A DNA stretch of 64,000 nucleotides from Tupaia tana (GCA_026018925.1 JAKSZU010000018.1:62001-126000), one strand, 5' to 3'. Counted from the stretch's first letter, positions 10,530-24,116 are shown. Notes: a model not told the origin generated them from the sequence alone. A program made the numbers and translations.

Positions 10530-13500
10530 TTAGATTTTAACTTAGTTTTAGGGAGTAAGTTTAGGGCTACTGTTAATTTTAGGAATCAGTGTTACGGTTG
10601 GAGTTAGCGTGAGGGTCAGGTTAGGGTTGGGTTTGAGCTTCAGGTGTCCGCAAGGGTTAGGGTTAGGTGTATGGTTTGATTTAGGCTTCAGGTTAGGTTA
10701 GGTTTGAACTTAGTTTGAGGGAGTAAGTTTAGGGATACTGGTAGTTTTCGGGTAACGGTTACGATTGGAGTTAGCGTCACGGCCAGGTTAGGGTTGGGGT
10801 TGAGCTTAAGGTGTCCACCTAGGGTTAGGGTTAGGTGTATGGTTTGATTTAGGCTTCAGGTTAGGTTATGTTTGAACTTATTTTGAGGGAGTAAGTTTAG
10901 GGCTACTGTTAGTTTTCGGTTAACTGTTACAGTTGGAGTAAGCGTCAGGGTCAGATTAGGGTTGGGTTTGAGCTTCAGGTGTCCGCCTAGGGTTAGGGTT
11001 AGGTGTATGGTTTTATTTAGGCTTCAGGTTAGGTTAGGTTGCAACTTAGTTTGAGGCAGTAAGTTTAGGGCTACTGTTAGTTTTCGGGTAACTGTTACGG
11101 TTGTAGTTAGCGTCAGGGCAGGTTAGGGTTGGGGTTGAGCTTAAGGTGTCCGCCTAGGGTTAGGGTTAGGTCTGTGATTTGAGTTAGGTTTCAGGTTAGG
11201 TTAGGTTTGAACTTAGTTTGAGGGAGTAAATTTGGGCTACTGTTAGTTTTCGGTTCAGTGTTACGGTTGGAGATAGCGTCAGGGTCAGGTTAGGGTTGGC
11301 GTTGAGCTTCAGGTTTCCGCCTTGGGTTCGGGTTAGGTCTATGGTTTGAGTTAGGCTTCAGGTTAGGTTAGGTTTGAACTTAGTTTGAGGGAGTAAGTTT
11401 AGGGCTACTGTTAGTTTTCGGTTCAGTGTTACGGTTGGAGATAGTGTCAGGGTCAGGTTAGGGTTGGGGTTGAGCTTCAGGTGTCCGCCTAGGGTTAGGG
11501 TTAGGTCTATGGTTTGAGTTAGGCTTCAGGTTAGGTTAGGTTTGAACTTAGTTTGAGGGATTAAGTTTAGGGCTACTGTTAGTTTTCGGTTCAGTGTTAC
11601 GGTTGGAGTTAGCGTGAGGGTCAGGTTAGGGTTGGGTTTGAACTTCAGGTGTCCGCCTAGGGTTAGGGTTAGGTGTATGGTTTGATTTAGGCTTCAGGTT
11701 AAGTTAGGTTGGAACTTAGTTTGAGGCAGTAAGTTTAGGGCTACTGTTAGTTTTCGGGTAACTGTTACGGTTGGAGTTAGCGTCAGGGCAGGTTAGGGTT
11801 GGGGTTGAGCTTAAGGTGTCCGCCTAGGGTTAGGGTTAGGTCTGTGATTTGAGTTAGGGTTCAGGTTAGGTTAGGTTAGAACGTAGTTTGAGGGAGTAAG
11901 TTTGGGCTACTGTTAGTTTTTGGTTCAGTGTTACGGTTGGAGATAGCGTCAGGGTCAGGTTAGGGTTGGGGTTGAACTTCAGGTTTCTGCCTTGGGTTCG
12001 GGTTAGGTCTATGGTTTGAGTTAGGCTCCAGGTTAGGTTAGGTTTGAAGTTAGTTTGAGGGAGTAAGTTTAGGGCTATTGTTAGTTTTCAGGTAACTGTT
12101 ACAGTTGGAGTAAGCGTCAGGGTCAGGTTAAGGTGGGGGTTAATCTTAAGGTGTCCGCCTAGGGTTAGGGTTAGGTCTGTGGTTTGAGTTAGGCTTCAGG
12201 TTAGGTTAGGTTTGAACTTAGTTTGAGGGAGTAAGTTTAGGGCTACTGTTAGTTTTCGGGTAACTGTTAAGGTTGCAGTAAGCGTCAGGGTCAGGTTAGG
12301 GTTGGGGTTGAGCTTCAGGTTTCCGCCTTGGGTTAGGGTTAGGTCTGTGGTTTGAGTTAGGCTTCAGGTTAGGTTAGGTTTGAACTTAGTTTGAGGGAGT
12401 AAGTTTAGGGCTACTGTTAGTTTTCGGGTAACTGTTACTGTTGGAGTTAGCGTCAGGGCCAGGTTAGGGTTGGGGTTGAGCTTAAGGTGTCCGCCTAGGG
12501 TTAGGGTTAGGTCTGTGGTTTGAGGTAGGCTTCAGGTTAGGTTAGGTTTGAACTTAGTTTGAGGGAGTAAGTTTAGGGCTATTGTTAGTTTTCGGTTCAG
12601 TGTTACGGTTGGAGATAGCGTCAGGGTCAGGTTAGGGTTGGGGTTGAGCTTCAGGTGTCCGCCTAGGGTTAGGGTTAGGTCTATGGTTTGAGATAGGCTT
12701 CAGGTTAGGTTAGGTTTGAACTTAGTTTGAGGGAGTAAGTTTAGGGCTACTGTTAATTTTAGGATCAGTGTTACGGTTGGAGTTAGCGTGAGGGTCAGGT
12801 TAGGGTTGGGTTTGAGCTTCAGGTGTCCGCCTAGGGTTAGGGTTAGGTGTATGGTTTGATTTAGGCTTCAGGTTAGGTTAGGTTGCAACTTAGTTTGAGG
12901 CAGTAAGTTTAGGGCTACTGTTAGTTTTCGGGTAACTGTTACGGTTGGAGTTAGCGTCACGGCCAGGTTAGGGTTGGGGTGGAGCTTAAGGTGTCCGCCT
13001 AGGGTTAGGGTTAGGTGTATGGTTTGATTAAGGCTTCAGGTTAGGTTATGTTTGAACTTAGTTTGAGGGAGTAAGTTTAGGGCTACTGTTAGTTTTCGGT
13101 TAACTGTTACAGTTGGAGTAAGCGTCAGGGTCAGGTTAGGTTTGGGGTTGATGTTAAGGTGTCCGCCTAGGGTTAGGGTTAGGTGTATGGTTTGATTTAG
13201 GCTTCAGGTTAGGTTAGGTGTGAACTTAGCTTGAGGGTGTAAGTTTAGGGCTATTGTTAGTTTTCGGTTCAGTATTATGGTTTGAGTTAGCGTCAGGGTC
13301 AGGTTAGGGTTGGAGTTGAGCTTAAGGTGTCCGCCTCGGGTTAGGGTTAGGTCCATGGTTTGATTTAGGCTTCAGGTTAGGTTACGTTTGAACTTAGTTT
13401 GAGTGAGTAAGTTTAGGGCTACTGTTAGTTTTCGGTTCAGTGTTACGTTTGGAGTTAGCATGAGGGTCCGGTTAGGGTTGTGGTTGAGCTTAAGGTGTCC

Positions 13501-13717
13501 GCCTAGGGTTAGGGTTAGGTCTGTGGTTTGAGTAAGGCTTCAGGTTAGGTTAGGTTTGAACTTAGTTTGAGGGAGTATGTTTAGGGCTACTGTTAGTTTT
13601 CGGTTCAGTGTTACGGTTGGAGATAGCGTCAGGGTCAGGTTAGGGTTGGGGTTAAGCTTCAGGTGTCCGCCTAGGGTTAGGGTTAGGTCTATGGTTTGAG
13701 ATAGGCTTCAGGTTAGG
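10530..13717 (+). repeat. HOR unit 4, complete 19-monomer form
   Basis: This 3,188-bp unit has every monomer type seen in its neighbours, once each, including TTATGTTTGAACTTATTTTG near 10,865 and AAGTTAGGTTGGAAC near 11,701. It is the best reference for the domain A higher-order repeat. Near 10,583 and 10,650 it carries one inserted and one deleted base not present in its twin at 27,138-30,325. Confidence 0.85.
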
Positions 13718-16700
13718 TTAGATTTTCACTTAGTTTTAGGGAGTAAGTTTAGGGCTACTGTTAATTTTAGGATCAGTGTTACGGTTGGAGTTAGCGTGAG
13801 GGTCAGGTTAGGGTTGGGTTTGAGCTTCAGGTGTCCGCCAAGGGTTAGGGTTAGGTGTATGGTTTGATTTAGGCTTCAGGTTAGGTTAGGTTTGAACTTA
13901 GTTTGAGGGAGTAAGTTTAGGGCTACTGGTAGTTTTCGGGTAACTGTTACGGTTGTAGTTAGCGTCAGGCAGGTTAGGGTTGGGGTTGAGCTTAAGGTGT
14001 CCGCCTAGGGTTAGGGTTAGGTGTATGGTTTGATTTAGGCTTCAGGTTAGGTTAGGTTTGAACTTATTTTGAGGGAGTAAGTTTAGGGCTACTGGTAGTT
14101 TTCGGGTAACTGTTACGATTGGAGTTAGCGTCACGGCCAGGTTAGGGTTGGGGTTGAGCTTAAGGTGTTCACCTAGGGTTAGGGTTAGGTGTATGGTTTG
14201 ATTTAGGCTTCAGGTTAGGTTATGTTTGAACTTATTTTGAGGGAGTAAGTTTAGGGCTACTGTTAGTTTTCGGTTAACTGTTACTGTTGGAGTAAGCGTC
14301 AGGGTCAGATTAGGTTTGGGGTTGAAGTTAAGGTGTCCGCCTAGGGTTAGGGTTAGGTGTATGGTTTGATTTAGGCTTCAGGTTAGGTTAGGTTGCAACT
14401 TAGTTTGAGGCAGTAAGTTTAGGGCTACTGTTAGTTTTCGGGTAACTGTTACGGTTGTAGTTAGCGTCAGGGCAGGTTAGGGTTGGGGTTGAGCTTAAGG
14501 TGTCCGCCTAGGGTTAGGGTTAGGTCTGTGATTTGAGTTAGGTTTCAGGTTAGGTTAGGTTTGAACTTAGTTTGAGGGAGTAAATTTGGGCTACTGTTAG
14601 TTTTCGGTTCAGTGTTACGGTTGGAGATAGCGTCAGGGTCAGGTTAGGGTTGGGGTTGAGCTTCAGGTTTCCGCCTTGGGTTCGGGTTAAGTCTATGGTT
14701 TGAGTTAGGCTTTAGGTTAGGTTAGGTTTGAACTTAGTTTGAGGGAGTAAGTTTAGGGCTACTGTTAGTTTTCGGTTCAGTGTTACGGTTGGAGATAGTG
14801 TCAGGGTCAGGTTAGGGTTGGGGTTGAGCTTCAGGTGTCCGCCTAGGGTTAGGGTTAGGTCTATGGTTTGAGTTAGGCTTCAGGTTAGGTTAGGTTTGAA
14901 CTTAGTTTGAGGGATTAAGTTTAGGGCTACTGTTAGTTTTCGGTTCAGTGTTACGGTTGGAGTTAGCTTGAGTGTCAGGTTAGGGTTGGGTTTGAACTTC
15001 AGGTGTCCGCCTAGGGTTAGGGTTAGGTGTATGGTTTGATTTAGGCTTCAGGTTAGGTTAGGTTTGAAGTTAGTTTGAGGGAGTAAGTTTAGGGCTATTG
15101 TTAGTTTTCCGTTAACTGTTACAGTTGGAGTAAGCGTCAGGGTCAGGTTAAGGTGGGGGTTAATCTTAAGGTGTCCGCCTAGGGTTAGGGTTAGGTCTGT
15201 GGTTTGAGTTAGGCTTCAGGTTAGGTTAGGTTTGAACTTAGTTTGAGGGAGTAAGTTTAGGGCTACTGTTAGTTTTCGGGTAACTGTTAAGGTTGGAGTA
15301 AGCGTCAGGGTCAGTTTAGGTTTGGGGTTGAGCTTAAGGTGTCCGCCTAGGGTTAGGGTTAGGTCTGTGGTTTTAGTTAGGCTTCAAGTTAGGTTAGGTT
15401 TGAACTTAGTTTGAGGGAGTAAGTTTAGGGCTACTGTTAGTTTTCGGGTAACTGTTACTGTTGGAGTTTGCGTCAGGGCCAGGTTAGGGTTGGGGTTGAG
15501 CTTAAGGTGTCCGCCTAGGTTAGGGTTAGGTCTGTGGTTTGAGTTAGGCTTCAGGTTAGGTTAGGTTTGAACTTAGTTTGAGGGAGTAAGTTTAGGGCTA
15601 CTGTTAGTTTTCGGTTCAGTGTTACGGTTGGAGATAGCGTCAGGGTCAGGTTAGGGTTGGGGTTGAGCTTCAGGTGTCCGCCTAGGGTTAGGGTTAGGTC
15701 TATGGTTTGACATAGGCTTCAGGGTAGCTTAGGTTTTAACTTAGTTTTAGGGAGTAAGTTTAGGGCTACTGTTAATTTTAGGATCAGTGTTACGGTTGGA
15801 GTTAGAGTGAGGGTCAGGTTAGGGTTGGGTTTGAGCTTCAGGTGTCCGCCTAGGGTTAGGGTTAGGTGTATGGTTTGATTTAGGCTTCAGGTTAGGTTAG
15901 GTTTGAACTTAGTTTGAGGGAATAAGTTTAGGGCTACTGTTAGTTTTCGGGTAACTGTTACGGTTGGAGTTAGCGTCACGGCCAGGTTAGGGTTGGGGTT
16001 GAGCTTAAGGTGTCCGCCTAGGGTTAGGGTTAGGTGTATGGTTTGATTAAGGCTTCAGGTTAGGTTATGTTTGAACTTAGTTTGAGGGAGTAAGTTTAGG
16101 GCTACTGTTAGTTTTCGGTTAACTGTTACAGTTGGAGTAAGCGTCAGGGTCAGGTTAGGTTTGGGGTTGATGTTAAGGTGTCCGCCTAGGGTTAGGGTTA
16201 GGTGTATGGTTTGATTTAGGCTTCAGGTTAGGTTAGGTGTGAACTTAGTTTGAGGGTGTAAGTTTAGGGCTATTGTTAGTTTTCGGTTCAGTATTATGGT
16301 TTGAGTTAGCGTCAGGGTCAGGTTAGGGTTGGGGTTAGCTTGAGGTGTCTGCCTCGGGTTAGGGTTAGGTCCATGGTTTGATTTAGGCTCCAGGTTAGGT
16401 TACGTTTGAACTTATTTTGAGTGAGTAAGTTTAGGGCTACTGTTAGTTTTCGGTTCAGTGTTACGTTTGGAGTTAGCATGAGGGTCCGGTTAGCGTTGTG
16501 GTTGATCTTAAGGTGTCCGCCTAGGGTTAGGGTTAGGTCTGTGGTTTGAGTAAGGCTTCAGGTTAGGTTAGGTTTGAATTTAGTTTGAGGGAGTATGTTT
16601 AGGGCTACTGTTAGTTTTCGGTTCAGTGTTACGGTTGGAGATAGCGTCAGGGTCAGGTTAGGGTTGGGGTTAAGCTTCAGGTGTCCGCCTAGTGTTAGGG

Positions 16701-16735
16701 TTAGGTCTATGGTTTGAGATAGGCTTCAGGTTAGG
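13718..16735 (+). repeat. HOR unit 5, diverged 18-monomer form
   Basis: The unit opens with a damaged marker (TTAGATTTTCAC) and is 3,018 bp. It lacks the AAGTTAGGTTGGAAC monomer and has an additional monomer with GTCAGGCAGG near 13,966. From 14,161 on, starting at TTAAGGTGTTCACC, it matches 53,101-55,675 rather than the other domain A units. It closes the 16.6-kb set. Confidence 0.8.
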
Positions 16736-19700
16736 TTAGATTTTAACTTAGTTTTAGGGAGTAAGTTTAGGGCTACTGTTAATTTTAGGATCAGTGTTAC
16801 GGTTGGAGTTAGCGTGAGGGTCAGGTTAGGGTTGGGTTTGAGCTTCAGGTGTCCGCCTAGGGTTAGGGTTAGGTGTATGGTTTGATTTAGGCTTCAGGTT
16901 AGGTTAGGTTTGAACTTAGTTTGAGGGAGTAAGTTTAGGGCTACTGGTAGTTTTCGGGTAACTGTTACGATTGGAGTTAGCGTCACGGCCAGGTTAGGGT
17001 TGGGGTTGAGCTTAAGGTGTCCACCTAGGGTTAGGGTTAGGTGTATGGTTTGATTTAGGCTTCAGATTAGGTTAGGTTGCAACTTAGTTTGAGGCAGTAA
17101 GTTTAGGGCTACTGTTAGTTTTCGGGTAACTGTTACGGTTGTAGTTAGCGTCAGGGCAGGTTAGGGTTGGGGTTGAGCTTAAGGTGTCCGCCTAGGGTTA
17201 GGGTTATGTCTGTGATTTGAGTTAGGTTTCAGGTTAGGTTAGGTTTGAACTTAGTTTGAGGGAGTAAATTTGGGCTACTGTTAGTTTTCGGTTCAGTGTT
17301 ACGGTTGGAGATAGCGTCAGGGTCAGGTTAGGGTTGGCGTTGAGCTTCAGGTTTCCGCCTTGGGTTCGGGTTAGGTCTATGGTTTGAGTTAGGCTTCAGG
17401 TTAGGTTAGGTTTGAACTTAGTTTGAGGGAGTAAGTTTAGGGCTACTGTTAGTTTTCGGTTCAGTGTTACGGTTGGAGATAGTGTCAGGGTCAGGTTAGG
17501 GTTGGGGTTGAGCTTCAGGTGTCCGCCTAGGGTTAGGGTTAGGTCTATGGTTTGAGTTAGGCTTCAGGTTAGGTTAGGTTTGAACTTAGTTTGAGGGATT
17601 AAGTTTAGGGCTACTGTTAGTTTTCGGTTCAGTGTTACGGTTGGAGTTAGCGTGAGGGTCAGGTTAGGGTTGGGTTTGAACTTCAGGTGTCCGCCTAGGG
17701 TTAGGGTTAGGTGTATGGTTTGATTTAGGCTTCAGGTTAAGTTAGGTTGGAACTTAGTTTGAGGCAGTAAGTTTAGGGCTACTGTTAGTTTTCGGGTAAC
17801 TGTTACGGTTGGAGTTAGCGTCAGGGCAGGTTAGGGTTGGGGTTGAGCTTAAGGTGTCCGCCTAGGGTTAGGGTTAGGTCTGTGATTTGAGTTAGGGTTC
17901 AGGTTAGGTTAGGTTAGAACGTAGTTTGAGGGAGTAAGTTTGGGCTACTGTTAGTTTTTGGTTCAGTGTTACGGTTGGAGATAGCGTCAGGGTCAGGTTA
18001 GGGTTGGGGTTGAACTTCAGGTTTCTGCCTTGGGTTCGGGTTAGGTCTATGGTTTGAGTTAGGCTCCAGGTTAGGTTAGGTTTGAAGTTAGTTTGAGGGA
18101 GTAAGTTTAGGGCTATTGTTAGTTTTCAGGTAACTGTTACAGTTGGAGTAAGCGTCAGGGTCAGGTTAAGGTGGGGGTTAATCTTAAGGTGTCCGCCTAG
18201 GGTTAGGGTTAGGTCTGTGGTTTGAGTTAGGCTTCAGGTTAGGTTAGGTTTGAACTTAGTTTGAGGGAGTAAGTTTAGGGCTACTGTTAGTTTTCGGGTA
18301 ACTGTTAAGGTTGCAGTAAGCGTCAGGGTCAGGTTAGGGTTGGGGTTGACCTTCAGGTTTCCGCCTTGGGTTAGGGTTAGGTCTGTGGTTTGAGTTAGGC
18401 TTCAGGTTAGGTTAGGTTTGAACTTAGTTTGAGGGAGTAAGTTTAGGGCTACTGTTAGTTTTCGGGTAACTGTTACTGTTGGAGTTAGCGTCAGGGCCAG
18501 GTTAGGGTTGGGGTTGAGCTTAAGGTGTCCGCCTAGGGTTAGGGTTAGGTCTGTGGTTTGAGGTAGGCTTCAGGTTAGGTTAGGTTTGAACTTAGTTTGA
18601 GGGAGTAAGTTTAGGGCTATTGTTAGTTTTCGGTTCAGTGTTACGGTTGGAGATAGCGTCAGGGTCAGGTTAGGGTTGGGGTTGAGCTTCAGGTGTCCGC
18701 CTAGGGTTAGGGTTAGGTCTATGGTTTGAGATAGGCTTCAGGTTAGGTTAGGTTTGAACTTAGTTTGAGGGAGTAAGTTTAGGGCTACTGTTAATTTTAG
18801 GATCAGTGTTACGGTTGGAGTTAGCGTGAGGGTCAGGTTAGGGTTGGGTTTGAGCTTCAGGTGTCCGCCTAGGGTTAGGGTTAGGTGTATGGTTTGATTT
18901 AGGCTTCAGGTTAGGTTAGGTTTGAACTTAGTTTGAGGGAGTAAGTTTAGGGCTACTGTTAGTTTTCGGGTAACTGTTACGGTTGGAGTTAGCGTCACGG
19001 CCAGGTTAGGGTTGGGGTGGAGCTTAAGGTGTCCGCCTAGGGTTAGGGTTAGGTGTATGGTTTGATTAAGGCTTCAGGTTAGGTTATGTTTGAACTTAGT
19101 TTGAGGGAGTAAGTTTAGGGCTACTGTTAGTTTTCGGTTAACTGTTACAGTTGGAGTAAGCGTCAGGGTCAGGTTAGGTTTGGGGTTGATGTTAAGGTGT
19201 CCGCCTAGGGTTAGGGTTAGGTGTATGGTTTGATTTAGGCTTCAGGTTAGGTTAGGTGTGAACTTAGCTTGAGGGTGTAAGTTTAGGGCTATTGTTAGTT
19301 TTCGGTTCAGTATTATGGTTTGAGTTAGCGTCAGGGTCAGGTTAGGGTTGGAGTTGAGCTTAAGGTGTCCGCCTCGGGTTAGGGTTAGGTCCATGGTTTG
19401 ATTTAGGCTTCAGGTTAGGTTACGTTTGAACTTAGTTTGAGTGAGTAAGTTTAGGGCTACTGTTAGTTTTCGGTTCAGTGTTACGTTTGGAGTTAGCATG
19501 AGGGTCCGGTTAGGGTTGTGGTTGAGCTTAAGGTGTCCGCCTAGGGTTAGGGTTAGGTCTGTGGTTTGAGTAAGGCTTCAGGTTAGGTTAGGTTTGAACT
19601 TAGTTTGAGGGAGTATGTTTAGGGCTACTGTTAGTTTTCGGTTCAGTGTTACGGTTGGAGATAGCGTCAGGGTCAGGTTAGGGTTGGGGTTAAGCTTCAG

Positions 19701-19755
19701 GTGTCCGCCTAGGGTTAGGGTTAGGTCTATGGTTTGAGATAGGCTTCAGGTTAGG
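16736..19755 (+). repeat. HOR unit 6, twin of unit 1
   Basis: Length (3,020 bp), monomer order and private variants such as CAGATTAGGTTAGGTTGCAAC near 17,065 equal those of 122-3,141. A third relative, with more differences, is 55,676-58,694. Confidence 0.85.
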
Positions 19756-22700
19756 TTAGATTTTAACTTAGTTTTAGGAGTAAGTTTAGGGCTACTGTTA
19801 ATTTTAGGATCAGTGTTACGGTTGGAGTTAGCGTGAGGGTCAGGTTAGGGTTGGGTTTGAGCTTCAGGTGTCCGCCAAGGGTTAGGGTTAGGTGTATGGT
19901 TTGATTTAGGCTTCAGGTTAGGTTAGGTTTGAACTTAGTTTGAGGGAGTAAGTTTAGGGCTACTGGTAGTTTTCGGGTAACGGTTACGATTGGAGTTAGC
20001 GTCACGGCCAGGTTAGGGTTGGGGTTGAGCTTAAGGTGTCCACCTAGGGTTAGGGTTAGGTGTATGGTTTGATTTAGGCTTCAGGTTAGGTTATGTTTGA
20101 ACTTATTTTGAGGGAGTAAGTTTAGGGCTACTGTTAGTTTTCGGTTAACTGTTACAGTTGGAGTAAGCGTCAGGGTCAGATTAGGGTTGGGTTTGAGCTT
20201 CAGGTGTCCGCCTAGGGTTAGGGTTAGGTGTATGGTTTGATTTAGGCTTCAGGTTAGGTTAGGTTGCAACTTAGTTTGAGGCAGTAAGTTTAGGGCTACT
20301 GTTAGTTTTCGGGTAACTGTTACGGTTGTAGTTAGCGTCAGGGCAGGTTAGGGTTGGGGTTGAGCTTAAGGTGTCCGCCTAGGGTTAGGGTTAGGTCTGT
20401 GATTTGAGTTAGGTTTCAGGTTAGGTTAGGTTTGAACTTAGTTTGAGGGAGTAAATTTGGGCTACTGTTAGTTTTCGGTTCAGTGTTACGGTTGGAGATA
20501 GCGTCAGGGTCAGGTTAGGGTTGGCGTTGAGCTTCAGGTTTCCGCCTTGGGTTCGGGTTAGGTCTATGGTTTGAGTTAGGCTTCAGGTTAGGTTAGGTTT
20601 GAACTTAGTTTGAGGGAGTAAGTTTAGGGCTACTGTTAGTTTTCGGTTCAGTGTTACGGTTGGAGATAGTGTCAGGGTCAGGTTAGGGTTGGGGTTGAGC
20701 TTCAGGTGTCCGCCTAGGGTTAGGGTTAGGTCTATGGTTTGAGTTAGGCTTCAGGTTAGGTTAGGTTTGAACTTAGTTTGAGGGATTAAGTTTAGGGCTA
20801 CTGTTAGTTTTCGGTTCAGTGTTACGGTTGGAGTTAGCGTGAGGGTCAGGTTAGGGTTGGGTTTGAACTTCAGGTGTCCGCCTAGGGTTAGGGTTAGGTG
20901 TATGGTTTGATTTAGGCTTCAGGTTAAGTTAGGTTGGAACTTAGTTTGAGGCAGTAAGTTTAGGGCTACTGTTAGTTTTCGGGTAACTGTTACGGTTGGA
21001 GTTAGCGTCAGGGCAGGTTAGGGTTGGGGTTGAGCTTAAGGTGTCCGCCTAGGGTTAGGGTTAGGTCTGTGATTTGAGTTAGGGTTCAGGTTAGGTTAGG
21101 TTAGAACGTAGTTTGAGGGAGTAAGTTTGGGCTACTGTTAGTTTTTGGTTCAGTGTTACGGTTGGAGATAGCGTCAGGGTCAGGTTAGGGTTGGGGTTGA
21201 ACTTCAGGTTTCTGCCTTGGGTTCGGGTTAGGTCTATGGTTTGAGTTAGGCTCCAGGTTAGGTTAGGTTTGAAGTTAGTTTGAGGGAGTAAGTTTAGGGC
21301 TATTGTTAGTTTTCAGGTAACTGTTACAGTTGGAGTAAGCGTCAGGGTCAGGTTAAGGTGGGGGTTAATCTTAAGGTGTCCGCCTAGGGTTAGGGTTAGG
21401 TCTGTGGTTTGAGTTAGGCTTCAGGTTAGGTTAGGTTTGAACTTAGTTTGAGGGAGTAAGTTTAGGGCTACTGTTAGTTTTCGGGTAACTGTTAAGGTTG
21501 CAGTAAGCGTCAGGGTCAGGTTAGGTTTGGGGTTGAGCTTCAGGTTTCCGCCTTGGGTTAGGGTTAGGTCTGTGGTTTGAGTTAGGCTTCAGGTTAGGTT
21601 AGGTTTGAACTTAGTTTGAGGGAGTAAGTTTAGGGCTACTGTTAGTTTTCGGGTAACTGTTACTGTTGGAGTTAGCGTCAGGGCCAGGTTAGGGTTGGGG
21701 TTGAGCTTAAGGTGTCCGCCTAGGGTTAGGGTTAGGTCTGTGGTTTGAGGTAGGCTTCAGGTTAGGTTAGGTTTGAACTTAGTTTGAGGGAGTAAGTTTA
21801 GGGCTATTGTTAGTTTTCGGTTCAGTGTTACGGTTGGAGATAGCGTCAGGGTCAGGTTAGGGTTGGGGTTGAGCTTCAGGTGTCCGCCTAGGGTTAGGGT
21901 TAGGTCTATGGTTTGAGATAGGCTTCAGGTTAGGTTAGGTTTGAACTTAGTTTGAGGGAGTAAGTTTAGGGCTACTGTTAATTTTAGGATCAGTGTTACG
22001 GTTGGAGTTAGCGTGAGGGTCAGGTTAGGGTTGGGTTTGAGCTTCAGGTGTCCGCCTAGGGTTAGGGTTAGGTGTATGGTTTGATTTAGGCTTCAGGTTA
22101 GGTTAGGTTGCAACTTAGTTTGAGGCAGTAAGTTTAGGGCTACTGTTAGTTTTCGGGTAACTGTTACGGTTGGAGTTAGCGTCAGGGCAGGTTAGGGTTG
22201 GGGTTGAGCTTAAGGTGTCCGCCTAGGGTTAGGGTTAGGTCTGTGATTTGAGTTAGGGTTCAGGTTAGGTTAGGTTAGAACGTAGTTTGAGGGAGTAAGT
22301 TTGGGCTACTGTTAGTTTTTGGTTCAGTGTTACGGTTGGAGATAGCGTCAGGGTCAGGTTAGGGTTGGGGTTGAACTTCAGGTTTCTGTCTTGGGTTCGG
22401 GTTAGGTCTATGGTTTGAGTTAGGCTCCAGGTTAGGTTAGGTTTGAAGTTAGTTTGAGGGAGTAAGTTTAGGGCTATTGTTAGTTTTCAGGTAACTGTTA
22501 CAGTTGGAGTAAGCGTCAGGGTCAGGTTAAGGTGGGGGTTAATCTTAAGGTGTCCGCCTAGGGTTAGGGTTAGGTCTGTGGTTTGAGTTAGGCTTCAGGT
22601 TAGGTTAGGTTTGAACTTAGTTTGAGGGAGTAAGTTTAGGGCTACTGTTAGTTTTCGGGTAACTGTTAAGGTTGCAGTAAGCGTCAGGGTCAGGTTAGGG

Positions 22701-24116
22701 TTGGGGTTGAGCTTCAGGTTTCCGCCTTGGGTTAGGGTTAGGTCTGTGGTTTGAGTTAGGCTTCAGATTAGGTTAGGTTTGAACTTAGTTTGAGGGAGTA
22801 AGTTTAGGGCTACTGTTAGTTTTCGGGTAACTGTTACTGTTGGAGTTAGCGTCAGGGCCAGGTTAGGGTTGGGGTTGAGCTTAAGGTGTCCGCCTAGGGT
22901 TAGGGTTAGGTCTGTGGTTTGAGGTAGGCTTCAGGTTAGGTTAGGTTTGAACTTAGTTTGAGGGAGTAAGTTTAGGGCTATTGTTAGTTTTCGGTTCAGT
23001 GTTACGGTTGGAGATAGCGTCAGGGTCAGGTTAGGGTTGGGGTTGAGCTTCAGGTGTCCGCCTAGGGTTAGGGTTAGGTCTATGGTTTGAGATAGGCTTC
23101 AGGTTAGGTTGGGTTTGAACTTAGTTTGAGGGAGTAAGTTTAGGGCTACTGTTAATTTTAGGATCAGTGTTACGGTTGGAGTTAGCGTGAGGGTCAGGTT
23201 AGGGTTGGGTTTGAGCTTCAGGTGTCCGCCTAGGGTTAGGGTTAGGTGTATGGTTTGATTTAGGCTTCAGGTTAGGTTAGGTTTGAACTTAGTTTGAGGG
23301 AGTAAGTTTAGGGCTACTGTTAGTTTTCGGGTAACTGTTACGGTTGGAGTTAGCGTCACGGCCAGGTTAGGGTTGGGGTGGAGCTTAAGGTGTCCGCCTA
23401 GGGTTAGGGTTAGGTGTATGGTTTGATTAAGGCTTCAGGTTAGGTTATGTTTGAACTTAGTTTGAGGGAGTAAGTTTAGGGCTACTGTTAGTTTTCGGTT
23501 AACTGTTACAGTTGGAGTAAGCGTCAGGGTCAGGTTAGGTTTGGGGTTGATGTTAAGGTGTCCGCCTAGGGTTAGGGTTAGGTGTATGGTTTGATTTAGG
23601 CTTCAGGTTAGGTTAGGTGTGAACTTAGCTTGAGGGTGTAAGTTTAGGGCTATTGTTAGTTTTCGGTTCAGTATTATGGTTTGAGTTAGCGTCAGGGTCA
23701 GGTTAGGGTTGGAGTTGAGCTTAAGGTGTCCGCCTCGGGTTAGGGTTAGGTCCATGGTTTGATTTAGGCTTCAGGTTAGGTTACGTTTGAACTTAGTTTG
23801 AGTGAGTAAGTTTAGGGCTACTGTTAGTTTTCGGTTCAGTGTTACGTTTGGAGTTAGCATGAGGGTCCGGTTAGGGTTGTGGTTGAGCTTAAGGTGTCCG
23901 CCTAGGGTTAGGGTTAGGTCTGTGGTTTGAGTAAGGCTTCAGGTTAGGTTAGGTTTGAACTTAGTTTGAGGGAGTATGTTTAGGGCTACTGTTAGTTTTC
24001 GGTTCAGTGTTACGGTTGGAGATAGCGTCAGGGTCAGGTTAGGGTTGGGGTTAAGCTTCAGGTGTCCGCCTAGGGTTAGGGTTAGGTCTATGGTTTGAGA
24101 TAGGCTTCAGGTTAGG
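19756..24116 (+). repeat. HOR unit 7, 26-monomer form, twin of unit 2
   Basis: It contains the same seven-monomer tandem duplication as unit 2, here at 20,940-22,113 and 22,114-23,287, with the GAACGTAG marker at 21,105 and 22,279. The shared CTGTCTTGGG variant in the right-hand copy (near 22,387) shows that the seven-monomer event came before the 16.6-kb duplication. Confidence 0.86.

Larger units (their letters stand above)
1..13839 (+). repeat. Copy 1 of a 16.6-kb-spaced large duplication
   Basis: This stretch matches 16,616-30,447 monomer by monomer. The order and spacing of a rare marker (TTAGATTTTAAC, or a one-base variant) is the same: at 122, 3,142, 7,504, 10,530 and 13,718 here, and at 16,736, 19,756, 24,117, 27,138 and 30,326 there. 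Intervals are 3,020, 4,362, 3,026 and 3,188 versus 3,020, 4,361, 3,021 and 3,188. Private variants are shared, such as CCTAGTGTTAGGG in the first monomer (near 73 and 16,691) and CTGTCTTGGG (near 5,773 and 22,387). The match breaks at CCGCC followed by AAGGG here and TAGGG in the other copy. The left limit is the window edge, so the true duplication may be longer. Confidence 0.9.
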
